Source of the DNA: JAAZBV01 sp964499695
Lineage (GTDB): Bacteria > Desulfobacterota > DSM-4660 > Desulfatiglandales > HGW-15
Direction of reading: 5' to 3'
NCBI GenBank assembly: GCA_964499695.1
Contig: CAZCMD010000003.1
Span: forward strand, 12,923-76,922
Length of the DNA stretch: 64,000 bases
Shown: piece after piece, positions 24,775-33,262 of the stretch
Numbering within the stretch: the first letter of the stretch is position 1
How the letters are laid out: each line of letters opens with the position of its first letter
Position numbers and translations under genes: made by a program
The notes under the pieces: model-generated
The model's database searches: none
What the model saw: only the letters and a program-made list of their open reading frames with translations
Told to the model about the DNA's origin: nothing

Positions 24775-25428
24775 ATGGAAAAATCAAAATATCCTGAGGG
24801 ATGGATGGTAGTCGATCACGTCATTCCGGGCGTTACCGTGGAGATGCTCGACTGGTGGTGGGTCAATATGGAAAAAGGGTATGAGTTATGGTGCCCTGAT
24901 GAGCATAAGGGTTTCAGATGGGAAAAAAAACCGCCAATGAATGGCCATATCGGTGCTGTACAGATCGCTACTGAAAGCATAGATTACAGCCCGGTAATGG
25001 ATTTAAGGATCGAATGGGTTGATCCCAATATAGGCACCGATGAACAGAAGGCGTTCTGGACCTATGAACATCTTCTTACAGCAGGGACAACAGGCGAAAT
25101 CCCCGGTACTAAACCCTTTGTCATGCTTTCACACCAGTGGGAAGCCATCCCTGGCGGATGCAAAATGCGATCCTGCATGCACGGATTCCCAAAACCGCCT
25201 CCCGGAAGCGGGCCGGCTCATCCTCCAGCAGCAGCAATGCCTGAACATCCAACCGGGAAAAAGCCTACCGGAGGCGGATGGCCTGCCCATAATATAGCCG
25301 AGGCAGGTACATTCAAGAATTTTCTTCCGGCGTTGTGGGGAATCTGGCAGGCAGTTACCGACCCTGCAATCAATCGCAAGGCCTCATTAAAGATTAAAAA
25401 AGAGGGCTCTCGTATAATTTATATCTAA
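24775..25428 (+). CDS. Phloretin hydrolase/PhlG-family metallohydrolase (PHY2)
   Basis: 217 residues with the full set of PhlG/Phy-type metal ligands: H44 (CPDEHKGFRW), E67 (QIATES), H172 and E176 in WPAHNIAEAGTFKNFLPAL. The N-terminal VEMLDWWWVNMEKGYELW block parallels PHY1. A Pro/Gly-rich insert (about 139-168) precedes the HxxxE motif. The expected reaction is hydrolysis of the aryl-ketone C-C bond of phloretin or acylphloroglucinols, releasing phloroglucinol and a carboxylic acid. The ATG at 24775 follows AAAGGAGG by eight bases, and the longer frame from 24730 is rejected. It leads an operon with ferredoxin, flavoprotein and a secreted protein. Of the two homologues this one is more likely active. 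Confidence 0.82.
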   Translation: MEKSKYPEGWMVVDHVIPGVTVEMLDWWWVNMEKGYELWCPDEHKGFRWEKKPPMNGHIGAVQIATESIDYSPVMDLRIEWVDPNIGTDEQKAFWTYEHLLTAGTTGEIPGTKPFVMLSHQWEAIPGGCKMRSCMHGFPKPPPGSGPAHPPAAAMPEHPTGKKPTGGGWPAHNIAEAGTFKNFLPALWGIWQAVTDPAINRKASLKIKKEGSRIIYI

Positions 25429-25442
25429 AACAGGGGATACTT

Positions 25443-27398
25443 AAAAATGGATATACTGGAACTTAAATGGATTAAAGAAATAAAAATAGACATGGATGCA
25501 TGCAAAGGATGCAAGTCATGCATGAATGCATGTTTTGTTGATGTTATCCGCTGGGATGAGGTAAAGAAAAAACCGGTTATCGCATACCCTGAAGACTGTG
25601 TCTGGTGCCTTGCCTGTGAATGTGCCTGTCCTGTAAAATGCATTAACATAATCCCGAATATCCCGGCACCATTACGGTCATCTTTCCAGCCGTAAAAAAG
25701 GAGAAACATAATGACTGAATTAAATAACAATAGAGAATTACTTTCTGCCGATGTGTTGATAATAGGAGGCGGGATAGGCGGCCTTGCCTGCGCAATAAAA
25801 GTAAAAGAAAATAATCCTGAGTGCGATGTGCTGATTGTTGAGAAACAGACAACAGGCTATGCAGGTAAGGCAACAAAGATAGGCGGCATACTGGCCTTCC
25901 TGGGCCCCAATAATAACGCTGACAAGTTCATAGATTTTCAGGTGCACACATCAGGGCTTTTTCTGAATGATCAGGATTTGCTGGCAAAATATGTTAAAGA
26001 TACATACAAGACTATTCAGCAGTTTTCCGAATGGGGCAATAAACTCGCCAAGACACCTGATGGCAACATGCTTTCCTTTCCTGCAATGTTCGCCCCGGAA
26101 TATTCATCTACATTTATAGATATAGACTTGATGCTGCCCATGCGTGCCAAAGCCAAAAAAATGGGGACAAGGATAATAGATAAGGTTCATGTTGTTGATC
26201 TTTTATCCCTGGATAATCGTGTAGTTGGAGCAGCCGGTTTTAATATTATTGACGGTCATTTTATAGTTATCAGTGCAAAGGCCACCATACTGGCTAACGG
26301 AAGCTGTGGTTACAAGGTAAGGCGTTTCTGGTCAGCCGGTACAGGCGATGGTATAGCAGCAGCCTACAGGGCAGGTGCTGAAATGAGAAATGCCGAATAT
26401 GGAAACCTCTACGGTCACACGGTATTCCAGGCAACAGACAGCGGCATGGTGGGTTCTGATTTTTTAGTAAACAAGCAGGGTGAAAATCTGGCCCATAAAT
26501 ATATGCCTGACAGGGGGCCAGCAGGTGTATTTTTACCTGTTAAACTGGCTGTTGGTCTTGAAAAAGAGGTCGCTGAAGGAAGAGGCCCGATTTACTTTGA
26601 ACCGCCAAAGTCAATGCCTCCGCACGGATTTTCTACCGGGCTTCCCAAGATTGAAGAATGGTTAAAAAGAATAGGAAATAAAGAGAAGGAATACGGGATA
26701 TCAAGGGACTCAAAGCCAGAGATAGCAGTACCGTTACATGGTGAGACATCCTGTATAAAGGTTGATCATGACATGAAAACCAGTCTTGAAGGTCTATGGG
26801 CAATAGGAGATACAAGCTACTCAGGTTCTGCACTTGCCGGTGCGGTTGCCTCACCTCCCGGTGTGTGTCCCGGTTCAGGGATCATGTTTGCTGTAATAAG
26901 CGCGGGATGGGCAGGTGCCTCAGCTGCAGGCTATGTTTCAGGGGCATCTCCTGTTGATCTGAAAAACATTGATACGGATAAGATAAAGGACAGCCTATTT
27001 GCACCGATGAAGGATAAAAAAGATTTTTCACCCTGGGTAGCCATATCTGCACTGGGAAGCATTGCGGCCCCGATGAAATATAATCTCCGCAGGAGCGAAG
27101 ACCGGCTTTCCGAGGCCATCAGCATGATCGAAAGGTTAAAAGAAAAGTTGCCTGACCTCCATGCAAAAGACCCGCACTACCTGGGTAAATGCCATGAGGT
27201 AAGGTCTATGACTCTGTGTGCTGAACTCACCTTCAGGGCAGCCCTGATGAGGACTGAAAGCAGAGGCTTCCATTATAGAGAAGACTTCCCGGCTCAGGAT
27301 GATAAGAACTGGCTCAAATGGATAATCATAAAGAAGGAAAAAGAAAAGATGAAACTCTCAACTCAACCTATTCCTATTAACAATTATAAAATCAGGCC
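25443..27398 (+). repeat. 1956-bp direct repeat, copy A (ferredoxin + flavoprotein)
   Basis: Matches 36313-38268 with a constant offset of 10870 and no indels. The only difference I find by reading is A at 27383 versus G at 38253. The identity begins four bases before the ferredoxin ATG and ends about five codons before the flavoprotein stop; sequence on both sides differs. Confidence 0.9.
25447..25695 (+). CDS. 8Fe ferredoxin-type subunit, copy A
   Basis: 82 residues with two [4Fe-4S] motifs: C19-x2-C22-x2-C25-x3-C29 and C51-x2-C54-x2-C57-x3-C61-P, with extra Cys at 59 and after the second motif. It resembles the iron-sulfur beta subunit that accompanies AprA-type flavoproteins, though it is shorter than AprB. 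The flavoprotein gene follows after 15 bases, so the two probably form a cytoplasmic electron-transfer complex. It is duplicated at 36317. The donor or acceptor is unknown. Confidence 0.88.
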   Translation: MDILELKWIKEIKIDMDACKGCKSCMNACFVDVIRWDEVKKKPVIAYPEDCVWCLACECACPVKCINIIPNIPAPLRSSFQP

Positions 27399-27414
27399 TG
27401 CCGGTAACGTTTAA
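25711..27414 (+). CDS. AprA/fumarate reductase-like FAD flavoprotein, copy A
   Basis: 567 residues. The N-terminal FAD loop is IIGGGIGGLACAI, followed by the succinate dehydrogenase/fumarate reductase/AprA-like body: a TILANGS strand about 195, a TGDGIAAAYRAGAEM helix, and a C-terminal LWAIGDTSYSGSALAGAVA FAD-closing segment. No signal peptide or heme motif, so it is cytoplasmic and receives electrons through the paired ferredoxin. Such pairs reduce or oxidise polarised C=C or other small substrates. In this context it may act on an aromatic or alicyclic intermediate of polyphenol breakdown. The true adenylylsulfate reductase function is doubtful, since sequence motifs and neighbours differ. 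The last five codons differ from copy B. Confidence 0.8.
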   Translation: MTELNNNRELLSADVLIIGGGIGGLACAIKVKENNPECDVLIVEKQTTGYAGKATKIGGILAFLGPNNNADKFIDFQVHTSGLFLNDQDLLAKYVKDTYKTIQQFSEWGNKLAKTPDGNMLSFPAMFAPEYSSTFIDIDLMLPMRAKAKKMGTRIIDKVHVVDLLSLDNRVVGAAGFNIIDGHFIVISAKATILANGSCGYKVRRFWSAGTGDGIAAAYRAGAEMRNAEYGNLYGHTVFQATDSGMVGSDFLVNKQGENLAHKYMPDRGPAGVFLPVKLAVGLEKEVAEGRGPIYFEPPKSMPPHGFSTGLPKIEEWLKRIGNKEKEYGISRDSKPEIAVPLHGETSCIKVDHDMKTSLEGLWAIGDTSYSGSALAGAVASPPGVCPGSGIMFAVISAGWAGASAAGYVSGASPVDLKNIDTDKIKDSLFAPMKDKKDFSPWVAISALGSIAAPMKYNLRRSEDRLSEAISMIERLKEKLPDLHAKDPHYLGKCHEVRSMTLCAELTFRAALMRTESRGFHYREDFPAQDDKNWLKWIIIKKEKEKMKLSTQPIPINNYKIRPAGNV

Positions 27415-27513
27415 GAGGTCCCTGATGTTATCACTAGTTGGTAACAACTGTTTTATACGTTATCGATATGGAATATGGTTTAATAATTATTTTTTTAAAA
27501 GGGAGGTAAAAAA

Positions 27514-27903
27514 ATGAAGAGACAAATAATAATAAACGCTATTATCCTTGTATTATTTATTATATTGAGCGGATTTATAACAGCGAGCGCGCAAAACAAA
27601 GGTATTGCAGGTGAATGGGAAGCAGAATGGAATGCAGGAATCGGGATTATGACATGCCATTACACATTTAAAGTCGAAGGAAATGTGATTACCGGAAAAG
27701 TCAGCGCTGAGATGAATGGAACTGAAAGTGAAAGTGAAATAACGGAAGGAAAAATAGAGGGAGATACTATTACCTTTGCCTGGACTTTTGATAACACTGT
27801 GAAAATGGTTTATACCGGCAAAGTAAACGGAGATGAGATCAAATTCTCCCGTAAGCCAGGAAGATATGCGACTGAAGAAGCCGTGGCAACACGGGTTAAG
27901 TAA
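27514..27903 (+). CDS. Small secreted beta-rich protein (copy A)
   Basis: 129 residues with a clear signal peptide (about 1-26, ending TASAQ). The mature part alternates short strands with G-W, G-x-I-T-G-K and GKIEGD-type turns (GEWEAEW, GNVITGKVSAE, GKIEGDTITF), suggesting a small lipocalin-like or beta-sandwich fold. AGGGAGG precedes the ATG. The paralogue at 38435 follows the other flavoprotein copy and is only about half identical, so the pair is older than the present identity of the ferredoxin-flavoprotein genes. Function unknown; ligand binding in the periplasm is a guess. Confidence 0.75.
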   Translation: MKRQIIINAIILVLFIILSGFITASAQNKGIAGEWEAEWNAGIGIMTCHYTFKVEGNVITGKVSAEMNGTESESEITEGKIEGDTITFAWTFDNTVKMVYTGKVNGDEIKFSRKPGRYATEEAVATRVK

Positions 27904-28022
27904 TTTATAAAAGATCCTGACCTGGACAGAAGCAAAAAGCTGAAGTCCTTGTCAGGAGAAAATCCCTGCTACTTTCTCAGTAAAAGACCCGGCCTTTACC
28001 AACATTTTCAAGACATCACATT

Positions 28023-28058
28023 TTTTCCCATCCCGCTGTTTATAGCTGGATGGGAAAA
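28023..28058. terminator. Bidirectional terminator between convergent genes
   Basis: TTTTCCCATCC (28023-28033) pairs exactly with GGATGGGAAAA (28048-28058) across a 14-base loop, with a T-rich flank. It lies between the secreted protein gene (+) and the Tat flavoprotein gene (-) and can serve both. Confidence 0.7.
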
Positions 28059-28084
28059 GTTCTGTGTTTCATGTTTTTCTTAAA

Positions 28085-29569
28085 TTAACCAGGCAGGATT
28101 ACACCGCCCTTTTTAAGAGTAGTCTGTAATGCCTTGATATCGACCTTTCTTACATCAACACCGGCGTTTGTGGCCAATGCTGCAGCGGCTCCGGCGGCCT
28201 CCCCCAGGGCGATACAATGAGGTATCAGATTGAAGAACTCATTAATTACCATATCTGATGAGAAAGCGCGGCAGGCAACAAGCATGTTGTCAACCTTGCG
28301 CGGAATGAGACAACGATAGGGCATGTACATCAATAATTTTTTAGGATCGGTATTGGGGAATATCGCTATGGTGTCTTCAAAAGGTTCTGTCTTATCCATA
28401 TCTTTTTCAACTAAAACGTATTCTCCAACAACCCGTCTGCCACCGCGAGTGCCGAGCTGCATATTTGAAAGAACGATGAAGCTGTTTTCAAAACCGGGAA
28501 CATTGTTTTTATAAAAATCATGGGTTATCAGCATTTCTTTGCGACCTAAAAATTCTACACGGGTAAGTTCCTCAACATCATACTGGCATGTATTAGCGTA
28601 ACGGGGAAAGCACCAGACCACATTCTCCTGATTTTTTAAATTACTGGTAAGAAAACCTGCACTTCCGCCTGCTTTTCTAACGGTACGCATTTTTTGGGTG
28701 TAGTCTTTCTGATTTTTACTCTTGTAATCCTGAAATTTTTTCAGGTCAACATTATCTATCCAGTAGGAAAAGGAAAGATTTGCGATCCTCATTGTGCGGT
28801 CTATTTGGGTTTCAAAGTCCGCCCCTGCGTATGGTAATAGGTCACCATCACCCGTGGAGTCTATGACAACCTTTGCCAGTACTGCCTGTCTGCCTGATTT
28901 ACTCTCAAATATAACACCTTTAACCTTGTTGCCTTCCATAACTGGCTCTGTTCCCCAGGAATGGAGATATGTCTTAACCCCCGCCTCTTCCATCATATCA
29001 TTGAGTATGCATTTTGATATTTCTGCGTCTATATGGGCAGAATATCCGACCCTGTTACTTGTCGCATAAAAAAAGGAACGGTTCATGTAGTAATCAACGA
29101 GCTTTTTATCTCTAGATCCCCAATGCTCCTTTTTAGGGTAGTCAGCCGCCTCCCTTTTATCCAGTCTTTCTATCCACTCCTGTGTAATACCTGCTATCAC
29201 CTGTTTGCCGTTATTGTCCGCAAGATCCGGAATAATGGTAACAAGCCCGCCTGTACCCATACCTCCCAGGTGTCCATACCGTTCAATAAGAACCGTATCA
29301 GCACCATTCCTTGCCGCTGCCAGGGCCGCTCCGATACCTCCCGGCCCCCCGCCTACAACTACAACATCTGCTGTCCGGCATACCTTAGTCTCACGCGCCG
29401 CTTCTTTGATGGTCTTGGATGTTATTTTGGTAGAATCACTTGAACCGGCAGATACGGGTATGGATATCCCTCCCGCACCAATAGCAAGAACAGCAGCTCC
29501 TTTTAAGGCCGTACTTTTGACAAACTCCCTTCTGCTCATTCCCTTTTCAACATTCTTTTGAAACTTCAT
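28085..29569 (-). CDS. Tat-exported FAD-dependent oxidoreductase
   Basis: 494 residues with a twin-arginine signal (MSRREFVKSTALKGAAV, about 11-27) and an Ala/Gly-rich h-region. The FAD loop VVVGGGPGGIGAALAAARNG follows at about 70, then ERYGHLGGMGTGGLV, as in the FAD_oxidored (PF12831) family. The C-terminal MLVACRAFSSDMVINEF and GEAAGAAAALA segments complete the FAD site. It acts in the periplasm; substrate unknown. The ATG at 29569 follows AGGAGA by ten bases; the ATG at 29590 overlaps that site and is rejected. It lies downstream of the TonB receptor on the same strand but behind a strong hairpin. Other members act on carbohydrates or aromatic compounds. Confidence 0.82.
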   Translation of the reverse strand: MKFQKNVEKGMSRREFVKSTALKGAAVLAIGAGGISIPVSAGSSDSTKITSKTIKEAARETKVCRTADVVVVGGGPGGIGAALAAARNGADTVLIERYGHLGGMGTGGLVTIIPDLADNNGKQVIAGITQEWIERLDKREAADYPKKEHWGSRDKKLVDYYMNRSFFYATSNRVGYSAHIDAEISKCILNDMMEEAGVKTYLHSWGTEPVMEGNKVKGVIFESKSGRQAVLAKVVIDSTGDGDLLPYAGADFETQIDRTMRIANLSFSYWIDNVDLKKFQDYKSKNQKDYTQKMRTVRKAGGSAGFLTSNLKNQENVVWCFPRYANTCQYDVEELTRVEFLGRKEMLITHDFYKNNVPGFENSFIVLSNMQLGTRGGRRVVGEYVLVEKDMDKTEPFEDTIAIFPNTDPKKLLMYMPYRCLIPRKVDNMLVACRAFSSDMVINEFFNLIPHCIALGEAAGAAAALATNAGVDVRKVDIKALQTTLKKGGVILPG

Positions 29570-29599
29570 GATAACTTTTCTCCTATTCATTTTTTTGTA

Positions 29600-29662
29600 T
29601 CAGGGTAATTGATAACTACAAGCATTGTATGCCTTTACTTCCTTTAACTCTATTTTTTTCAT
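29600..29662 (-). pseudogene. Possible truncated gene start (20 codons with ribosome site)
   Basis: An ATG at 29662 preceded by GGGGAGA opens a 20-codon frame reading MKKIELKEVKAYNACSYQLP, then stops. The first half resembles the N-terminus of small cupin-type proteins (weak recollection). Like the remnants at 24508 and 32296 it is a well-signalled gene start cut short, so it is listed as a probable remnant. A real micropeptide is an alternative. Confidence 0.35.
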
Positions 29663-29695
29663 AGTTTCTATCTCCCCTGCCATGTCGTATTTACA

Positions 29696-29733
29696 GATGA
29701 ATCAGGCCGGCAACGCTGCCGGCCTGATTCATC
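29696..29733. terminator. 17-bp perfect hairpin after the TonB receptor gene
   Basis: GATGAATCAGGCCGGCA (29696-29712) pairs exactly with its complement at 29717-29733 around a 4-base loop. It lies 53 bases downstream of the TonB receptor stop and upstream of the Tat flavoprotein gene. It is very stable but lacks a U-run, so it may protect the receptor mRNA 3' end or limit read-through. Confidence 0.6.
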
Positions 29734-29786
29734 TTATCTAATGGATTAACATATAATCTCACATAACCTTTACGCGTTCCTTATAG

Positions 29787-32033
29787 TTAAAACGAATAAT
29801 TAAGACTTAAACCGACCTGCCTGAATTGTGTTGGGGTTACTATCTGAACATCATTTCCGTTAGGATCTGGCCATGTAGCTGCTGGCGCTGCCTCTCCAAA
29901 AATGTTGCGCGCAAAAAGCGTGATACCCCATTCCTCCGCCGCCCTTATTCCTAACCTTGCCCCAACCATCCAGTGGCCCGGATAAATTGAAAAAGGATTA
30001 TTCATAAGATTAAGACGCCGTTTAGACCTGTATGTCGCATCTGCTGAAACAAAACCGGTAATACTGTTTGTGAGAGAGTGGCTGTATTCAGTAGACACCT
30101 GGAACTTGTGTTTAGGTGCATTCATAAGCTGCTGACCACCGATATCCTGGGGTGGATCGTCATCAGATGGGTAATAATCAGGGTATTCCGCGATATTATA
30201 GATGTAACCGGCGCTTACACTCAAACCATACATCGGGTACCCGTAAAGGGTTAATTCAAATCCTTTTGAAATGACATCATCTTCAATATTTGCCACTTCG
30301 CAGTTCAACGCCTCAGTAGTAGTATCCAAATAACATTCGCTCCCCTGAAAATCTTCAAGCGTAGTGTAGAAAATATTGGATTCAATGGCCATTTTATTAT
30401 TAAAAAGCTTGCCCTTTACCCCTGCTTCATAGTTTGTAGAGATTTCCGCTTTAACAATTTTGGGAAGAGCATTAGGGTTTGTAAAGGGGGGTTCTGACAC
30501 TACGGGTGTTTTAACTGCATTAGTAGTATTTATAAAAAACATCCAGTCTTTATTAATATCGTACTGCCCACCCAGACGATATGAAAAATAATCCTCTTCA
30601 AGCGAGGCTATCGTTTCAAATCCTACAGGAAGAGGTCCGGTCGTTTGCATATTGATAGCGCTTGTCCATAAATCATAGCGTGAGAAACGGGCACCGGCAA
30701 AAAGTTTAAATGCCTCAGTCAAATGGATATCAGCATTACCATATACAGCGTAGTTCTTGTTAGTACCTTCATTCAAATTACCATAGCTATATATTGGTGG
30801 AACATATGGAACAAAGGTGGGATAAGGGACACGCATCTCTGAATAAGCTATCGCATCCTGGCTTCTTTCTGACCCGTTATACCACAGACCCACTATATAC
30901 TCCACCTTCTGCCCCTTTGGAGAGGCGATCCGAAAATCAGTGGTGTATCGGTCACTGGAGGTTTCCTGTCCACTGCTTCTTATTTCCAATAGCCTCGGAA
31001 AACTCATACCCATTATCTGCCAGTTCCATGGCCCTATTTCGGTTTTTGAGTAGCTCGTTATCGAGGTGATTTCATGTCCAAAGGCGTTAAAGTTAAATTC
31101 AGCGGATAGAGTATAGATATCTGTCGTGTTGTGTTCGTCAAAATCATGACAGACATACTGATTCTCCTGTGAAGCAGTGATACCGCAGGCTGCTATAGCA
31201 GCCTGGTATATAGGTGTAACAGAACGAACAGGGGTAAATATACTCGGCCCCTCTAATTTATTTCTACTGAAATTTCCTATAAGAGCAAAGGAGAAATCGT
31301 CGGTAGGTTTATATAAATAGTGCATGCGGACACCGTAATCTTTATTTTCCTGATCCTGACCGGAAATTTTATTTTTCCTTAAACCAATCGTATCATTGAA
31401 ATTAAAGACTGTCCGTAAAGCCGAATTTTCACTGACGGGTATATTCATCAGCCCGCGGTATTCCCTGCGAGTGTATTTGGATCCAAGGGTTCCGTCATCT
31501 GTAATGTCTAAACCGAGTTTGGCGCTGAATCCCTCAGGGTCAGGCGCATTTGTGATGATATTAATCAGGCCTGCTGAAGCTGTATCCCCGTAAAGCGTTC
31601 CCTGGGGGCCTCTAAGTACTTCAACACGCTGGACATCAAAAATACTGCTCAAAATCGCATTGCCCTGGGTAACACCATTTAAGTTCACTCCTACTGAAGG
31701 CTCCCCAATCCCTACCACCGTTGTCGTCCCGATCCCGCGCATGGTAGGAGCACCGCCCGGGCCGGAATTACCAAACTCCAGGGCCGGAGTTGTTCGCTCA
31801 AGGTCGCGCACACTGTAAACCTGCTGCCGCTCCAATTGATCTGCAGTAGTCACAGAGATAGCGATAGGAACTTCGTGCAGGTTCTCTTTGCGTTTTTGAG
31901 ATGTTACTACAATCTCATCGAGAGTGTATTCCTCTTTATCACTTTCTGCTGCCAGCACCAGTGTGCAATCGTTAAATAAAAAACAAACCCCTGACACAAC
32001 CGCAAAAAACATTAATAAAACCTTTTTCATCAT
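29787..32033 (-). CDS. TonB-dependent outer-membrane receptor
   Basis: 748 residues: signal peptide (about 1-28), a TonB box region YTLDEIVVTSQ (about 36-46), a plug domain to about residue 160 with the RVEVLRGPQGTLYG motif and NIITNAPD end, then a large beta barrel whose last strand is GLSLNYSF ending in Phe. These receptors import large or scarce ligands with energy from TonB-ExbBD; this form resembles receptors for plant compounds and oligosaccharides as often as siderophores. AAGGGAGG precedes the ATG. The promoter/operator at 32420-32470 points towards it through the PHY remnant, suggesting TetR control and a role in polyphenol uptake. No TonB gene is in the window. Confidence 0.88.
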   Translation of the reverse strand: MMKKVLLMFFAVVSGVCFLFNDCTLVLAAESDKEEYTLDEIVVTSQKRKENLHEVPIAISVTTADQLERQQVYSVRDLERTTPALEFGNSGPGGAPTMRGIGTTTVVGIGEPSVGVNLNGVTQGNAILSSIFDVQRVEVLRGPQGTLYGDTASAGLINIITNAPDPEGFSAKLGLDITDDGTLGSKYTRREYRGLMNIPVSENSALRTVFNFNDTIGLRKNKISGQDQENKDYGVRMHYLYKPTDDFSFALIGNFSRNKLEGPSIFTPVRSVTPIYQAAIAACGITASQENQYVCHDFDEHNTTDIYTLSAEFNFNAFGHEITSITSYSKTEIGPWNWQIMGMSFPRLLEIRSSGQETSSDRYTTDFRIASPKGQKVEYIVGLWYNGSERSQDAIAYSEMRVPYPTFVPYVPPIYSYGNLNEGTNKNYAVYGNADIHLTEAFKLFAGARFSRYDLWTSAINMQTTGPLPVGFETIASLEEDYFSYRLGGQYDINKDWMFFINTTNAVKTPVVSEPPFTNPNALPKIVKAEISTNYEAGVKGKLFNNKMAIESNIFYTTLEDFQGSECYLDTTTEALNCEVANIEDDVISKGFELTLYGYPMYGLSVSAGYIYNIAEYPDYYPSDDDPPQDIGGQQLMNAPKHKFQVSTEYSHSLTNSITGFVSADATYRSKRRLNLMNNPFSIYPGHWMVGARLGIRAAEEWGITLFARNIFGEAAPAATWPDPNGNDVQIVTPTQFRQVGLSLNYSF

Positions 32034-32295
32034 TTAGTCCTCCCTTTTTAAATATAGCTATCTGAAACTCCCTTTATTTATAAACAATAAGTTTCTAACA
32101 ACCTGACAGGATGAAACCAAACCGATTTTAATAATAATTAAACATTAAAGAGTTTCCGGAGTAAGAACTATATACAACATATATATCAGACAAGACGAGA
32201 ATGATGATCTCTGTAATGTGTCTATTTTATTCATTTATTTCAAGCAAAAGGTAATGCTTAAAAATTAATTACTGCAATTGCTCTAACTTATTGAA
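32034..32295. other. Leader region of the TonB receptor gene
   Basis: AT-rich stretch between the receptor start and the PHY remnant. No further reading frame with a ribosome site was seen. It would be the 5' leader if transcription starts at the 32442 promoter; a nearer promoter is not ruled out. Confidence 0.3.
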
Positions 32296-32382
32296 TCAAT
32301 ACCTTCTTATCATTTGGACCGCAATGCCGGGAACAGGATAATCTGCAACCACCCATTCTTTGGAATAAGTATGTTCACTCAT
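32296..32382 (-). pseudogene. Truncated 5' remnant of a third PhlG/PHY-like hydrolase gene
   Basis: A 28-codon frame from the ATG at 32382 reads MSEHTYSKEWVVADYPVPGI followed by AVQMIRRY and a stop. It aligns with the PHY2 N-terminus: the shared pattern is Y-x3-W-x-V-x-D-x3-P-G-x2-V-x-M. The frame is lost just where the conserved WWW-x-NM block should begin. A purine-rich site (GAAGGG) precedes the ATG and the shared promoter lies 60 bases upstream. This suggests the promoter once drove a PHY gene here. Confidence 0.6.
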
Positions 32383-32419
32383 TATGACAGTCCCTTCAGC
32401 AAAAGTGGGTATTTTATAT

Positions 32420-32470
32420 TTTACCGTTGTAAAGTTAATTTACTGTACGTATGTAAAATATAAAAGTCAA
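32420..32470 (-). promoter_or_regulatory. Promoter/operator reading toward the TonB receptor (site 2)
   Basis: On the minus strand: TTGACT (32465-32470), 17-base spacer, TACAGT (32442-32447), then the dyad TTTAC-AACG-GTAAA (32420-32433). The order, spacing and most bases match the site at 36223-36273. An inner TTTAC-N9-GTAAA overlaps the -10. It is a candidate TetR operator over a sigma-70 promoter. Confidence 0.65.
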
Positions 32471-32556
32471 TTAAAAATTATTCTGTTTGATATTTTTTAC
32501 TGATTCGATTATTAACTTATACGCAACAGACACTAATGATAGAGGATATATGAACA

Positions 32557-33189
32557 ATGGATCAGCAGAAAATAAAAAGAAAACTGGGGAAACAATCAAG
32601 GGACGTAAGTGAAAAAACAAAAGATGCTGTTCTTAAGGCAGCGCTAAAAATATTCGCAAGGGAAGGCTTTTATAATGCCAAATTAAGAGAGATAGCTGAC
32701 CTTGCCGGCACTACCCATAGCCTTATAACGCATCATTTCGGATCAAAATATGAATTATACAAGGCAATATTGGATTACGGAATAAATATTCATGAAGAAA
32801 GATTGCGAAGGGTTATTAAATTAAATAAATCGGATAATCCCATTGAGCTTTTCAAGAAATTAATAGCATCCTATGTAGTTTCTGTAGCGAAAAACCCTGA
32901 AGTCTCAAAAATAATAATGCACAATAACAGTACTAACGGCCTGCTATATGATTGTCTTCAGGAAAAAAAACAATTACACCTGATTGTTGAGCCTGTTTTT
33001 ACGAAAGTGCAGAAGTACGGGTATTTTAAAGATTTTACGCATGACGATTTTCTCGTATATTTACACGCGCTGGTCGAAACACCTATTGCCTTGATTGATA
33101 GGACTAACAGACTGCTGAGAGGAAACATACTCTCCAGGAAGGGATTAGCCATGCATACGGAACGTGTATTGAATTTCCTTTTCCCCTGA
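32557..33189 (+). CDS. TetR-family transcriptional regulator (copy 2)
   Basis: 210 residues, paralogous to the TetR at 23698 over the whole length. Both start with RKLGKQ-x-RDVSEKTK and share the HTH core AGTTHSLI-x-HHFGSK; the ligand domain keeps PEVSKIIMHNNS. It lies divergent from the PHY remnant/TonB receptor promoter and 73 bases upstream of a MATE pump gene. It probably represses the shared operator sites and responds to a phenolic ligand. The presence of two similar regulators suggests duplication of a regulator-plus-operon module. Confidence 0.88.
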   Translation: MDQQKIKRKLGKQSRDVSEKTKDAVLKAALKIFAREGFYNAKLREIADLAGTTHSLITHHFGSKYELYKAILDYGINIHEERLRRVIKLNKSDNPIELFKKLIASYVVSVAKNPEVSKIIMHNNSTNGLLYDCLQEKKQLHLIVEPVFTKVQKYGYFKDFTHDDFLVYLHALVETPIALIDRTNRLLRGNILSRKGLAMHTERVLNFLFP

Positions 33190-33262
33190 TTAAATATTAA
33201 CAGATATCATATTATATTTTAATGCCAGTTAGAGATAATAAAATTAACCCAAAAGGCCATAT

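Noticed and set aside
25711..27414. True adenylylsulfate reductase alpha subunit
   Set aside because: The overall architecture is similar, but neighbours are not sulfate genes, the ferredoxin is shorter than AprB and AprA-specific motifs were not recognised.
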